From a virus, in the IMG/VR virus record IMGVR_UViG_3300032722_000035, positions 1-47,294 of that record: a DNA stretch of 47,294 bases; one strand, 5' to 3'. Position 1 is the stretch's first letter; the number at the start of each line of letters is the position of its first letter. The notes under the pieces are model-generated. The model did not search any database and was not told the origin of the DNA. It saw nothing but the letters and a program-made list of their open reading frames with translations. Shown one piece after another: positions 1-11,100 of the stretch. The translations under genes and the position numbers were made by a program.

Positions 1-62
1 CCGCCCCAGGCTAAGTTATTATAGTCCGTTGCTGCAATGGTGCCGCCTGATGAATATGACAT
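1..62 (-). CDS. Partial tail-fibre or collar-type virion protein (N-terminus only)
   Basis: Only the first 20 codons are inside the window. They read MSYSSGGTIAATDYNNLAWG, a start I associate with T4-like structural proteins of aquatic phages (a short Ser/Gly stretch then ATDYNNLA). The start ATG is at 62 and is preceded on the minus strand by AGGA at a sensible spacing. It lies 12 bases downstream of the stop of the preceding fibre gene and continues the same minus-strand run. The rest of the gene is beyond the left edge, so its function cannot be stated more closely than virion structural or fibre-like. Confidence 0.6.
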   Translation of the reverse strand, partial: MSYSSGGTIAATDYNNLAWG

Positions 63-74
63 ATTTTCTTTATC

Positions 75-1691
75 CTAACTGTTTAATTTAACAATGGCTT
101 CGATCATACCTTCACCATCTGTTGTTTTATCTTCTAATGCGCGACCAATTACATTAAATGCCGTCATTTCACTGCGCAATGCCGCACGTGCAAGGCCTCG
201 ACCAGCACTGACTAAACGATCGCCTTTGTTAACTCGACCAATAACTCTAACAGGCACACGCCCGTTAACTGCTACTGCTGGGTGAGTATCATCACTACCC
301 GCTGTACCATTTAATAAAAAGCCCGGTAATGTACTTATAACGCCAAATACTGCTTCTGACAATTCTTGAACTGCCTGTGTAATTTCCTTAATGCCGCCCA
401 ACTCTACTACAGTACCTGGTGCCATAGGAACATCTGCTTCAAAGCGTTCTGCAACGTCAGCGTATTGTGCTGAGGTAGCACGAGCAAATACTGTGTTAAA
501 CGGATTTGCGGCTGTACCAATGTTACCTACACCAGAACCACTTGCACCGTTAATGATAGCATTTATACCACCGCCAGTATTAACAGTTAATGCACCTGAT
601 AATGTTCCAGTTGCCATAGATAAACTAGAGCCGATAATATTTGTAGTATTTAAATTAGTAGCATACACGTTAGCGGTATATGCGTTAGTAGTTGTTACTC
701 CAACTGAAAATACATTAGCAAATCTTGATGCTGAAAGACCAAGAGTATATTGATTGTCATTTGTTGGAATTATGTATTGACTACTTACATTGGCAAAAAA
801 TTGCGTAATTCCAGATGATCCGGAAATATTAATTGCTTTAGTTTGTGTACTGCCTTTATTAACATAGATGCCTATATCTTTAATACCAGTGCCATTACTA
901 AAAATTTGTACGTCTGTGGCACTTGGATCAATTAGCAAGTCACTACCTGCTTGTAATTTGCCTACACCTAATGTATAAGTGCCATTATTTGATCCTGCAT
1001 CACTACGTAAGAATTGACTTGATGATAGACTATTAAAATATGTTGAGTTATTAGCAGTTCCAGAAAATTGTGCTCCACTAAGCGACGCAGAACTGATAAG
1101 TGTTACACCTGGACTAATAGTTGAAAAACCCGTAATTGCATTCGAACCCGTAAGCGGAATACTAAATGCAGTACCATAGTTAAAAATAGCTACTACGTAA
1201 CTATTTACGTATAATTTAACTACAATGTGTGGATTATTACCTGTATCATACACAGTTTCTGCAATTGCACCACTGGTTCCTGCGGTTGATGTATATGCTG
1301 GTCCAATAATTACCCATGCTGATGATCCTGTACCCCCACCATAAACACTAAGTTGTGAAGTAGTAGTATTCCACCATAAGTCACCTTGAACTGGACCTGG
1401 AGGTGCTGTAGGACTTGCGGCAGAAGTATGCAACGGTTTCCAAATGCTACCAGTATAGAATTTTATTAATGTGTTAGTGCTGTCGTACCATAGCTGACCT
1501 GTTAATGGTGCTTTTGGTGAATTAGAATTACTAAAATTTTCTAATAATTGTACAAAATTTTCGTTTAAAAAAATACCATAACCAGCATAGTTCTTACCTA
1601 CTAAACTTAAACTTGTTGAAGTAGTATTAACTGTATCATCTGCTAATGTTGTTAACGTAGCACCTGCGGTTGTAGTAATTATATATGACAT
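75..1691 (-). CDS. Tail fibre / adhesin-like virion protein, third of a tandem paralogous set
   Basis: The 538-residue product begins with the same module as its two upstream neighbours: a thymine-rich-coded Thr/Gly start, then VGKNYAGYG, LLENFS and GQLWYDS within the first 80 residues. A second shared block (TSGAIAET, about residues 135-190) is followed by Gly/Ser/Thr/Asn-rich beta-repeat sequence. The C-terminal ~120 residues differ from the paralogs: YADVAERFEADVPMAPGT, then GVIST and GRVPVRVIGRVNKGDRLVSA. I know this as a C-terminal domain of phage fibre-like proteins, but I see no S74 chaperone catalytic signature. It is probably exposed on the virion and takes part in attachment. The start at 1691 is the first Met, shared by the paralogs, with GGA upstream. 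Exact position on the particle is not known. Confidence 0.7.
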   Translation of the reverse strand: MSYIITTTAGATLTTLADDTVNTTSTSLSLVGKNYAGYGIFLNENFVQLLENFSNSNSPKAPLTGQLWYDSTNTLIKFYTGSIWKPLHTSAASPTAPPGPVQGDLWWNTTTSQLSVYGGGTGSSAWVIIGPAYTSTAGTSGAIAETVYDTGNNPHIVVKLYVNSYVVAIFNYGTAFSIPLTGSNAITGFSTISPGVTLISSASLSGAQFSGTANNSTYFNSLSSSQFLRSDAGSNNGTYTLGVGKLQAGSDLLIDPSATDVQIFSNGTGIKDIGIYVNKGSTQTKAINISGSSGITQFFANVSSQYIIPTNDNQYTLGLSASRFANVFSVGVTTTNAYTANVYATNLNTTNIIGSSLSMATGTLSGALTVNTGGGINAIINGASGSGVGNIGTAANPFNTVFARATSAQYADVAERFEADVPMAPGTVVELGGIKEITQAVQELSEAVFGVISTLPGFLLNGTAGSDDTHPAVAVNGRVPVRVIGRVNKGDRLVSAGRGLARAALRSEMTAFNVIGRALEDKTTDGEGMIEAIVKLNS

Positions 1692-1713
1692 ATTATTCCA
1701 GTTTTATTCTTAA

Positions 1714-2955
1714 TTAGTTCAGTGAAACCCATTGGCTACCAGTATATCCATAGAAAGTTGGACTTGCATTGGCACCAGATGTTACAAATACTGTCATACC
1801 AGCTTTTGGTGAAGTAATAGCTGCATCGCGTGCTGTAGTAGTTGAATATACTGGATTTTGTATATAACCTGTAGCATTAACATTACCATTTAGATTATTG
1901 GAATAAACATTGGCAAATGGAGTACCGGTAGATCCAATATTAACAGTGTTCGCTACATTTGGCAATAGACTGTTTGAATGCGTAGTAATACCTTGTATAA
2001 CTGCATTTCCTGTTACATTCAATGTTGATCCTGCGTTTAATGTACCTAATACCGAAACGGTATTAGACAAGATAATTGCTGCATTTGATCCGTTGATATT
2101 AACTGCTCTTAATGAATTGCTATTAACATAAAAACTAATGTCTTTCTTAGATGCACTATTGCTTGAAAAAGATATTTCAGATGATGCAGTAGGACTAACA
2201 AGTAAATCGCTACCGACTTGTAATAAACCGACACCTAATTGATAATTTGTTGTTGCGGCAGTATCGCTACGTAAGAATTGATTCGAACCAATTCCATTTA
2301 ATAATAGTGCATTACTGGCATTACCTGTGAATTGGCTACCTGTTAATGTATTTGAACTAATTAAATTAAAACCTGGGTTAATAGTACCAAACCCACTAAT
2401 AGTAGTTTGCGGAGTGAACGGAGTTGCATTACCACTAACAATACCAATTACTGTGCCAGCAGTATATAATTTAACCACTGTTTGATTATTATTATTACTA
2501 TCTTTAATTGTTTCTGCTACTGCACCTGATGTGCCGCCAACTGCTGAAAATGCAGGACCAATTGTAACCCATTGGTTAGTAGGACCACTCCATACGCTAA
2601 GTTGTTCTGATACAGTATTCCAATATTGGTCGCCTACTGTAGGTGCTGGAGTACTCGGTGCAACACTGGCTGCTGTTAACGAACTAATTGGTTTCCATTC
2701 ATTGCTACTACCACTAACACAAATTTTTAATAGAGTGTTTGCACTATCCCACCATAGTTGCCCAGTTAATGGGTTACTTGGAGGCGCACCGTATGAAAAA
2801 TTCTCTAATAATTCTACAAAATTTTCATTTAAAAAATTACCGTAACCGGCATAGTTTTTGCCTATTAGGGTAAGGCTGGTAGCTGATGAGTTAACTGTAC
2901 CATCTGCAATAGTTGCTATAGTAGTACCAGCTGTGTTAGTTATTGGATATGCCAT
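1714..2955 (-). CDS. Tail fibre / adhesin-like virion protein, second paralog
   Basis: The 413-residue product shares with its neighbours the N-terminal module (LIGKNYAGYG, LLENFS, GQLWWDS within residues 30-75) and the block TSGAVAETIKDSNNN at about residues 140-150. The middle is beta-rich Asn/Thr/Ser/Gly sequence. The C-terminus (TARDAAITSPKAGMTVFV, then YGYTGSQWVSLN) is a short cap common at the ends of phage fibre proteins. DNA similarity to the downstream paralog is visible around 2798-2860 versus 1537-1600, so duplication is fairly recent. A GATAAATA box lies upstream at 2979-2986, so it may be a late promoter for this and the following fibre genes. Role inferred as receptor-binding or decoration. 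Confidence 0.7.
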   Translation of the reverse strand: MAYPITNTAGTTIATIADGTVNSSATSLTLIGKNYAGYGNFLNENFVELLENFSYGAPPSNPLTGQLWWDSANTLLKICVSGSSNEWKPISSLTAASVAPSTPAPTVGDQYWNTVSEQLSVWSGPTNQWVTIGPAFSAVGGTSGAVAETIKDSNNNNQTVVKLYTAGTVIGIVSGNATPFTPQTTISGFGTINPGFNLISSNTLTGSQFTGNASNALLLNGIGSNQFLRSDTAATTNYQLGVGLLQVGSDLLVSPTASSEISFSSNSASKKDISFYVNSNSLRAVNINGSNAAIILSNTVSVLGTLNAGSTLNVTGNAVIQGITTHSNSLLPNVANTVNIGSTGTPFANVYSNNLNGNVNATGYIQNPVYSTTTARDAAITSPKAGMTVFVTSGANASPTFYGYTGSQWVSLN

Positions 2956-2978
2956 TTCTCTTACCTATTGTTATATGT

Positions 2979-2986
2979 TATTTATC
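2979..2986 (-). promoter_or_regulatory. Candidate T4-type late promoter (GATAAATA) for the fibre genes
   Basis: On the minus strand the box reads GATAAATA, one base from the T4 late consensus TATAAATA and matching the NATAAATA form reported for T4-like cyanophages. It lies in the short gap between the fibre gene ending at 2995 and the one starting at 2955, leaving a leader of roughly 20 nt. No -35 element is expected for gp55-dependent promoters. Position and match are seen; activity is inferred. Confidence 0.5.
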
Positions 2987-2994
2987 TTACTATA

Positions 2995-4371
2995 TTACGT
3001 CGTATATTGGAACCAGAAGTCACCGTTATTACTTCCAATATCGTTTACACCTGGATTAGGTGCTACGTTACTTACAAATTTAGCACTACCACCCCACCAT
3101 TGTGTAGAATTTTTAACAAACTGTGTTGTAGCAACTGCTGCATTACCTGTACCATTATATGTATCCGGTTGAGTAATTGCAGTAGCACCGTTTAATAAAT
3201 TTACACCACTAACGCTGGCTGTTAATATTGCTGTATTATCGATCGTTAGTGTAGCAGTACCTGCGCCAGTGTCATCAATTTCAAAACCACTATTACCTTG
3301 ATAGATTTTATTTGTAAAGAATCCAGAATTGTTAATAACAAACGCAGTAGTAGCAATTGCTGTATTAGCAGTACCGCCAGGCATAGTAGGTGCAGTAGGA
3401 ACGCCAGTTAATGCTGTGTTAATAAAACTATTATCAACATACTGTTTAGTTGCAACTCCCAATGAATAAATTGGATCAGCATTAACATATACATGACCTG
3501 TTACACCACTAATATTAAATCCACGTTGTGAACCATATTGCGATGAATTTACATACATCGACAAGTTACCACCAGTTACTGAATTAATTAGTTGTGCAAT
3601 GTTGCCGCTTACTGATAATGTCAATGCACCATTTGTACCCACACTAATACCAGTATTATTAACAACAGACAATGTACCAGTACCAGTGTTATTTTGATTA
3701 TTATACCAAACATTGGCGGCAGGTTGTGTGCCAATATAACTGGCAACGTTTGCAGTTCCCCAGATTGTGTATGTCGAAGACATATTATAACCTGGTTGTA
3801 ATGAAGTAAATCCGCTGATACTTGGACTTGGTGTAAATGTACTATCTTTACTGATAATTGCTGTTCTGATACCATCTAAATATAATGATACTACATCATG
3901 ATTATTAGTTCCGTCACTGATAGTTTCCCATATTGCGCCACTTGCACCATTGTTAGAATTATATGATGGGCCTATTAATACCCATGTACTACCTGAATAT
4001 GCATAAAATTGATTAGAACTGCTATTGTACCATAAATCACCTGGTGTTGGGGAACTAGGTGCTGAAGAAGAATATGTTGCTCCTCCTACTGTTTTCCAAC
4101 CATTGGTAGTACCATCTTTGTTAACACTTAATATATTAGCACTACTGTTCCACCAAAGTTGTCCTTTAATTTGATTTACAGGAGCAGTTGTATCGGAGAA
4201 GTTTTCTAATAATGCTACTAAGTCATCTGCAATAATCTGCCCGTAATTAGGATAATTTCTTCCAACTAATGTTAGACTGGTAAATCCACCCGCAGTATTC
4301 GGTCCATTAACCTGCCCATCTGGGATAGTACCTAATGTTGTTCCGTTCGTTGTTGTTATTGTATACGCCAT
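2995..4371 (-). CDS. Tail fibre / adhesin-like virion protein, first paralog
   Basis: The 458-residue product carries the family N-terminal module (LVGRNYPNYG, LLENFS, GQLWWNS, about residues 33-75) and the block GASGAIWETISDGTNN near residue 140. From about residue 320 it has two copies of a typical tail-fibre repeat: PTAPTMPGGTANTAIATTAF and, about 80 residues later, a related GNAAVATTQFVKNS. Those repeats are established features of long phage tail fibres. It is the first gene of the fibre run, 13 bases after the stop of the 206-residue virion gene, with AGGA before its ATG. It has the most diverged N-terminus of the three complete paralogs. The C-terminus ends in DFWFQYTT and lacks the caps seen in the other two. 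Confidence 0.7.
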   Translation of the reverse strand: MAYTITTTNGTTLGTIPDGQVNGPNTAGGFTSLTLVGRNYPNYGQIIADDLVALLENFSDTTAPVNQIKGQLWWNSSANILSVNKDGTTNGWKTVGGATYSSSAPSSPTPGDLWYNSSSNQFYAYSGSTWVLIGPSYNSNNGASGAIWETISDGTNNHDVVSLYLDGIRTAIISKDSTFTPSPSISGFTSLQPGYNMSSTYTIWGTANVASYIGTQPAANVWYNNQNNTGTGTLSVVNNTGISVGTNGALTLSVSGNIAQLINSVTGGNLSMYVNSSQYGSQRGFNISGVTGHVYVNADPIYSLGVATKQYVDNSFINTALTGVPTAPTMPGGTANTAIATTAFVINNSGFFTNKIYQGNSGFEIDDTGAGTATLTIDNTAILTASVSGVNLLNGATAITQPDTYNGTGNAAVATTQFVKNSTQWWGGSAKFVSNVAPNPGVNDIGSNNGDFWFQYTT

Positions 4372-4384
4372 TTTAATGTCCTAA

Positions 4385-5005
4385 TTATGCATTTGTACTC
4401 AAGTTAGTTAGAGTTTGAATTCGCACTGTATAATCGATTTGAATAAGTCTGTTCAGTGATTTCTGCACTGGACTAAAAATTACATGTGTTAATAGTGGTA
4501 GTCCTACACCTAATCCGCTTACGCCTGATACTGAGCCAAATAAACCAAGTTCGTCAAAGGTAAAGGTATCATTTAAATTTTGACTATTATCAAAAACAGC
4601 CTGACCGCTTGGTTCGCCATAGTCTAATAAACAACTAACTAGAATATCAGTGTAAATTAAACCAGGTGTATGATTAACAGTTATTTTATTATTAATTGGA
4701 TCTGGGTTAGCGGCATTTGTATCATCGACTATTTTATAATATGTCGGATTATACAAATCTGCATTTTGTACATTAGTATTTGTTGGCAAATATGTAATAA
4801 CTCCAGTAGGGTCAACAGTAGTACCGCCATTACCAAAGTGCATTTCTGTAATAAAGTTTGTGCTTTTGTTAGCAACATTTTGAGCTAGAGCCAAGCTCAT
4901 GTTTTCGTAGTGAATAGCATTGCATTTCTCTACATAAGTATGTTGTGATTCTGGATCATGGATTTTTAAAAACCCAATAATGCTTAAATTTGCTGTTGAA
5001 TTCAT
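4385..5005 (-). CDS. Small virion structural protein, KIxDPE / NAIHYENMS family
   Basis: The 206-residue product starts with a short segment containing GFLKIHDPES and NAIHYENMSLALAQ (about residues 10-45). I associate this signature with structural proteins in T4-like phages of aquatic bacteria. The rest is mixed, with no membrane or signal segment, and ends in a likely beta-rich part (IQIDYTVRIQTL). It sits between the giant baseplate protein and the fibres, so it may connect baseplate and fibres; in T4 this position is held by gp8, but I see no sequence basis to call it gp8. Its ATG at 5005 abuts the stop codon of the 54-residue gene at 5006, so the two are probably translated together. Confidence 0.55.
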   Translation of the reverse strand: MNSTANLSIIGFLKIHDPESQHTYVEKCNAIHYENMSLALAQNVANKSTNFITEMHFGNGGTTVDPTGVITYLPTNTNVQNADLYNPTYYKIVDDTNAANPDPINNKITVNHTPGLIYTDILVSCLLDYGEPSGQAVFDNSQNLNDTFTFDELGLFGSVSGVSGLGVGLPLLTHVIFSPVQKSLNRLIQIDYTVRIQTLTNLSTNA

Positions 5006-5170
5006 TTATGCTCGCCCGTTTACAAAAACTTCTTTAGTCTTTGGATCAAATATCTTAATATAACCTTCTACAAGAATGCCAGAATTTTCATCTGGCTTCT
5101 TAGTTGGTTGTACTGATTGCTCAGTTTTTTCTTTCGTTTTCATATCCATATTGTTATTTATTTCAATCAT
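5006..5170 (-). CDS. 54-residue protein related to the N-terminus of the next gene
   Basis: This short minus-strand frame runs from ATG at 5170 to TAA at 5006-5008. It is preceded by AAAAGG at about 7 nt, a fair ribosome binding site. The product has a Lys/Glu/Gln-rich start and then GYIKIFDPKTKEVFVNGRA. The motif G-[YF]-[IL]-K-I-x-D-P matches the start of the 206-residue protein immediately downstream (GFLKIHDPES), so the two share a module. It could be a stand-alone small virion protein, or the remnant of a duplicated copy that lost everything after the first module. It abuts the next start codon exactly. Confidence 0.6.
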   Translation of the reverse strand: MIEINNNMDMKTKEKTEQSVQPTKKPDENSGILVEGYIKIFDPKTKEVFVNGRA

Positions 5171-5189
5171 AGCATACCTTTTAGAATGC

Positions 5190-8100
5190 CTAACTTATAG
5201 GATATGCTTTTAAGAACAGTGCCGCAGGAGTTGTAGATCCAGTTAATCCTGTGCCATCTATTGCAGTACTAATACCATGATTATAGAATACATTTGCATA
5301 GTTTCGAGTATATGTAACATTTGCTATAAATGTATATGTGTTACTAGATGTTGTAGTATCAGTAACATTAACAGTTGGTGTCCAACTATAATTACTTGAC
5401 CCCACAATGTTTTGGTCAATACCTCCATCAATCACAGATGTTCCACTTGTGTATAAACTAACAGCTGCGGTACCCTGTGTGCCACGACGTATCTGTCCCA
5501 ATACATTATTAACAAGATCAATAGTCCAATAAGTTATACGTTCACCACCAATAAATACCACCCCAGGTGTATTGTTTGCAATACTTGGCGGTGTTAATGC
5601 AGAAGCGTTAACCACTGATATCGTAGTATCAGTTAGTGCTAAATTGGCAGATAATGTTGTAGTATATGCAGTAGAAATACGTAGATAACTTGTTTGATTT
5701 AACATGTTATTGAATACTCTATATGCAATTACATTAGCCCCAGAGTTTATCTTAGTGTATATACGCATATCTAATGTATCAAATACAATACCCGGAACAA
5801 GTTCTTCTGGTGCATGACTTGCATACTGGTCAACATACGCACCGCCATCAACGTTAATATCTTCTGCACGTGTTCCTAATGCTGCATCAGTGAACTGGCT
5901 TTGAATAATAGTGTCTAGGCTGGCTTGGCTTAGTATAGGACTACCATTGTCATCGTAATCGATATTGTCTAGAATTCCGCCAAATAATGATCCGTAATTT
6001 GGATTTAAATCAAAGTCTGCACCTAGCACCTGTACTCCCGGATAATCAACTCCCGGTACTAATTGTGTCAGATCTCTTGCTGGCATAGATGCACTCGGTT
6101 GATAGTAACCAATAATACGATCATTTGCATTACTAAATGAATTAGCTGACAATACAGTGTAATCCAATGGATTAAATATTGCACCAGTTGTTATATCTTC
6201 TGTAACTTGATATGCTGATCTAATAGATGTATTACCTTCAGATGATGCATAGCTAACAATAGTACCTGCGGTATATGCTGTATTAGGTTGCCAATCTTGC
6301 ACAGTACTTGAATATGTAATACGATCAAATTTAATAGTAGTATCAAAACTTCTAACTTGATAATTTTTTAATGTAGCGTATGCAGTTGCAGCAATGTTAG
6401 CTGAACCATTAATAATTATCGTAGGAGTTGTAACATATCCGCTACCTGGTGTAATAACATTAATTGCTGTTATTTCTCCTGTATTACCGTCGATGTAACA
6501 ATTTGCAGTTGCTCCACCAGCGGTAGCACCACCGCCTACGATAGTAATCGATGGTGGTGTAGTGTATCCATATCCTGGATTTTCTATTAAGATGCTATCA
6601 ACTTGAAGAGTTCTATTTTGATACCATTGGTTGTATGGGAATGTTTGCCATGTTGCTTCATCTTCGGCCGTATACGGATACTCTCCACTCGGACTACGGA
6701 AAATACTTGTAATAGTTGAAGTATCGTAATAGGAAGGTAAATCAAAATCTGTGATGCTGCCGTTAAATGTGTCAGATCCACTGTAATTAATTAAATATTC
6801 ACGAACTTTAGTTCTATAAGGCTTAACTTCGTCGATATAGTCTTGATAATACGTTTGATTATCTGGTGTATAGCTCGGGAATTGACTTAGTGTTCTAAGC
6901 TGATGAACTACACTAATAAAACTAGATTTAAATAACCAATCAACGTATGTTTGTTCAGTTAATAAGTAGTTAATTAATATAAAGAATAAATTGTTAAAAT
7001 TTCCCTCTAATTGGTTAATAAAAATTGTATCCTTAATTGCAGTTACAATTGAGCGAATTTCAATATTCGGATTTTGGTCGTATCTATTAGTTGAAAATCC
7101 TTGATTTCCAAAACCGATTTCATTATTAGCAAAATCGCTAAGTGAACTATCTAATTGTATTGTACCATTTTGAATGCCCACAGTGGTAAATGTAGGAGCC
7201 GTACTTTCAACTAATAATAAAATCCAACCACCACGATCAGAGTTATTAACTTTAACAATATCACCAATGGCCAATGATAATTTTAATGCATCAACTTGAG
7301 TAGAAACTGAATATGTTGGCTTAGTACCCGATGAATAACCAGTTGCATACCAATCAATATAACTCCAATATAAACTATTTTTATAAGATTGAACTTGGTA
7401 AATTCCCCATGTTAAATCTTCTTGTAATTGATACAATACCCACAATCCATCTTGTGTACTATCGTTTAGTACTAATACAACGTATCCAGGAGTTAATCCA
7501 TTAACATTAATATAAGCCAATTCAGCATCTGTATCAATACTTAAATCATAGGCATTTAATTTTGCATTAGGTACTGGTTCTTGATCATTTAATGCTGTTA
7601 AATTAAATTCTTCCGTAATTGGATTAATAACAAATATACTATTAACATACGCAATTAATTCCGACAATGCAGTTAATCTATCCACAAACATGCTTTGTCT
7701 TGGACGTATACTAATACCATAACTATTTGCCAAACTTAATCCTGGATCAGGAACTGCAGCACCCTGATTATCAATGCCAGCTAAGCTGTCTATTAATTTA
7801 TTAACAACTCTATCTGGAATTATTCCGTTTGGTTTTCCTTTTTGTACTAATTGATACTCGCTGTGAATAATATTTGTATTAATCAACAATTGATAATCTA
7901 AATGCAAAATAGTATTTTTAGCTGATAAGTATGATCCAACGTTGTATAAGATAATTGCACTATTTTGTATCACAGCCGCATAAGCAATACCTTGATTTTT
8001 AGGATTTAAAATTATATCCTGTATAGATGTAGTTGGTATGCTTCTTTCAGTGTTGTTAGGATCTACAGTAGTTTTACCCGTTACCCAGAAATAATAAACA

Positions 8101-11100
8101 CTGCCGATAATATCAGTAATAGGATCTACAGTAATAATTTCAACGTATGCGCTATCATCTGCATACTTAGGAACTCCATCACCACCATTAGCCACATATT
8201 TGCTTGGCAATACTGAACTTTGTACCCATTCATTAATTTCTATAACAGATCCCGGAAATAAATTACCCCAGTTAATGCTACGATATGTTAAGGTATCTTG
8301 CTCATAATCAATATAACGAACTTGACTTAAGTTCCACCATACTTTACCAACTTGCATCGTACCCCAATAAACATTAGTATTGATATCAGCAGCCGGATTA
8401 GATCCTCTATTATAAATAGCCGGATCATATTCTGTTTTGAAACTAATTTCTTGTTCAGCTTGTCCTAAGATTTTACCTTTAGCAGGGTCAATAAATTGTA
8501 AGTTTTCAAGAATTTGATTAGATAAACTGTTATATAAATAAATTCTACTAATACTATCAACGTCAACTTTATCTTGTTGATATCTAATTAAATTCCATCC
8601 TCTTTCTAATGTTGGGTTTTGGAACACGTAAATTGTTCCTGTACCTGTAGGCTCACCATTTACTGTTGAACCGGGTGCTGTCACAGTAATGTATTGTCCT
8701 TCGATATCTAATGCATATCCAAATTCTGCACCTGGAACTAAACTACCTGGATTTAGTTGTTGTGCAAATTGATAACGACCTGGATGTTCTACAACATTAC
8801 GAGGATCATCGTACAATTCATAAATGTAAACACTACCGCTAGACGGAATAGCATCAAGCCATCTAGTAGAATGATGATCGAAAATTGTACCAGAGGCTGT
8901 TGTTAACACATCATATGTAGTATCTGCCTTAGTAGTTCCTCTACCGCTACCGATTACTAACATGTAGGCACTGCTTGCTAATTTAACTTTGCTACCAAAA
9001 AATTCACCAGACATTCCGTACGGATTAATAATAATTTGCATAAATGCAAATACACGCAAGTCGGCATCTACATATACTCCCGGACTACCTGGTTGACGAA
9101 CTCCTGATACTATACGCAATTGATCTTTAAATACAGTAACATCTGAGTTCAATCTTAAATAACCACCTTGATTTACTGCACTAATACCTAGAATATCTGC
9201 GTCATTAATATTTGTTACTAGGTCATTTAATGAAGCAACATTAGAACTTGGTGTACTTATGTTAGCTACAGTAACTTCAAAATTGTTTAAACGAATTGTA
9301 TCACCTGTAGTAAATACAGGATTTAATTGATATCCAGTATTAGTACCGTATAATCTTCCACGATTATGGAATTTCCAAACTGCACCGCTATTATGTTCTA
9401 ATCCGTTGCTGTAATAAGGAGCACCAACATAAATTGCACAGTTATTTGAACAGATTGTTAGGCTTGTGCCAAATGCAGCATTAGCTTGAATAGCTTGTAG
9501 GCCGCCTTGTAAACTATCAACTCCGACTAATTGTTCTAGTAAATTAAATTGGTTTACTTCAATATATAATATATGGCCTACCGGTGGTGGACTAACAAAT
9601 GTAATTGTATTTGCACTAGATACAAAATAATCATTAACTTCAATTCCATCAAGTGTTACTTTATATATATTAGCAATCGTATTCTTAGTAGTGTATACTT
9701 GAGCGCCAGTCGTGTTAAATGCTTCGATTACACGATCATATACCCAGACACTACCTGCACCTGGCTGATTTATGCCGTTTGCGTCTGTTACTGTATCGCC
9801 TGGAGCGCCAACTGCCATTTGTGCGCCATCAAAACTACTTGACAATGCATAGCCGAATTGACTGTTAACATTGCTTGTAGGAATTGTTAACGTTGTTACT
9901 AATGAATAATACGGTTGTTGAACGATTGTGATATCACTGGCTGATAGAAGTGCTGTAAAATATACAATTTTTCCTGATAATGTATAGTCAATATTAGGAA
10001 TAAATGTTCTGCTATTACTTGTAATCAACAATGAAGTTGCATCATTAGTAGCATATGGCGTAAATGGCAATGTTAATGCCGCTGTTGATGATGGTACAGA
10101 AATTATTGTACTTTGCACAGGAACAAAACGATTTAAACCGTACGCATATACTTTATTATTATTAGGAGCACCTACAAACATCCATTCACCGTCTTGGTTA
10201 AATGCAATACTGCTACCAAATGCATCGTTTGTTGATGCTACATTACCAACAATAACCTGTGCCTTAGCAAATTTATATGCCGCACTTGGTTTATTGTATA
10301 TGTAAACATACCCAAGATTATTATAACTGCTCGGAGCACCTACAGCAAGAATAGTATTGTTTAATGCATCTTGAGCTAGATCAACTGTAGTACCAAAACC
10401 AGAAGTCGGAGTTATAACATTGCCTGCATCTGGAATTAAACTTAAGTTTTCGTTATAGTTTCCTTGATAATCTTTAAGGAATGTATTAACTATACCAGTA
10501 TTTCCACTTGTTGGGCTACCAGATACAATCACCATATTATCTGCACTCATCTTAACGCTAGAACCAAATCCATCGTTAGAAAAGTATTCATTAGTATTCT
10601 TTGTTAATGGTTGTTGTAATGTCCATGGATGGGCTTTTTCATATACTTTCCACGTTCCACTAACTGTAGTAAATGGTTGTCCTTGTGTAGATGTAGTGGC
10701 TGCATCATCGTCAATCCAAATCTTTTCACCAACTTGCCATCCATTAGGAGGATTAGTTAATCCAAATATACGTGCATCTTCCATGTATGTAAAACGTAAA
10801 CTGTCTAATACCAATAACAGGCCAGATCCACTTAATGTTGTTAATTTGCTGGTATCACCGCTGTAGGCAACCATAACATTATAATCATCAACAATTTTAT
10901 AAACTTGATAGAAACCATCAAATGCAGAATTAAAATTCTGAACAATGAATACCTGTGTTAAAGTTAATTGGTGCGGAGAAGATGTTGTAAATGTAACATA
11001 TCCGTTTAATGAATTACTTACAGTTGTTATACCATTATTAGTTTCAGTAACACGATAAACGTTCCAATTCTGTGTAAAATCTTTGGCTACCCAGATGCGA

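Noticed and set aside
3621-3875. Short frames overlapping the long structural genes in other frames (for example 3621-3875, 38814-39221, 45261-45710)
   Set aside because: They are shadows of clear genes, with unnatural composition (runs of Leu/Ile, Pro or Ser/Ala) and no ribosome binding sites.
5155-5162. AATAAATA on the minus strand in the 54-residue gene
   Set aside because: It lies inside the first codons, so it would only work if a second Met without a leader were the start.
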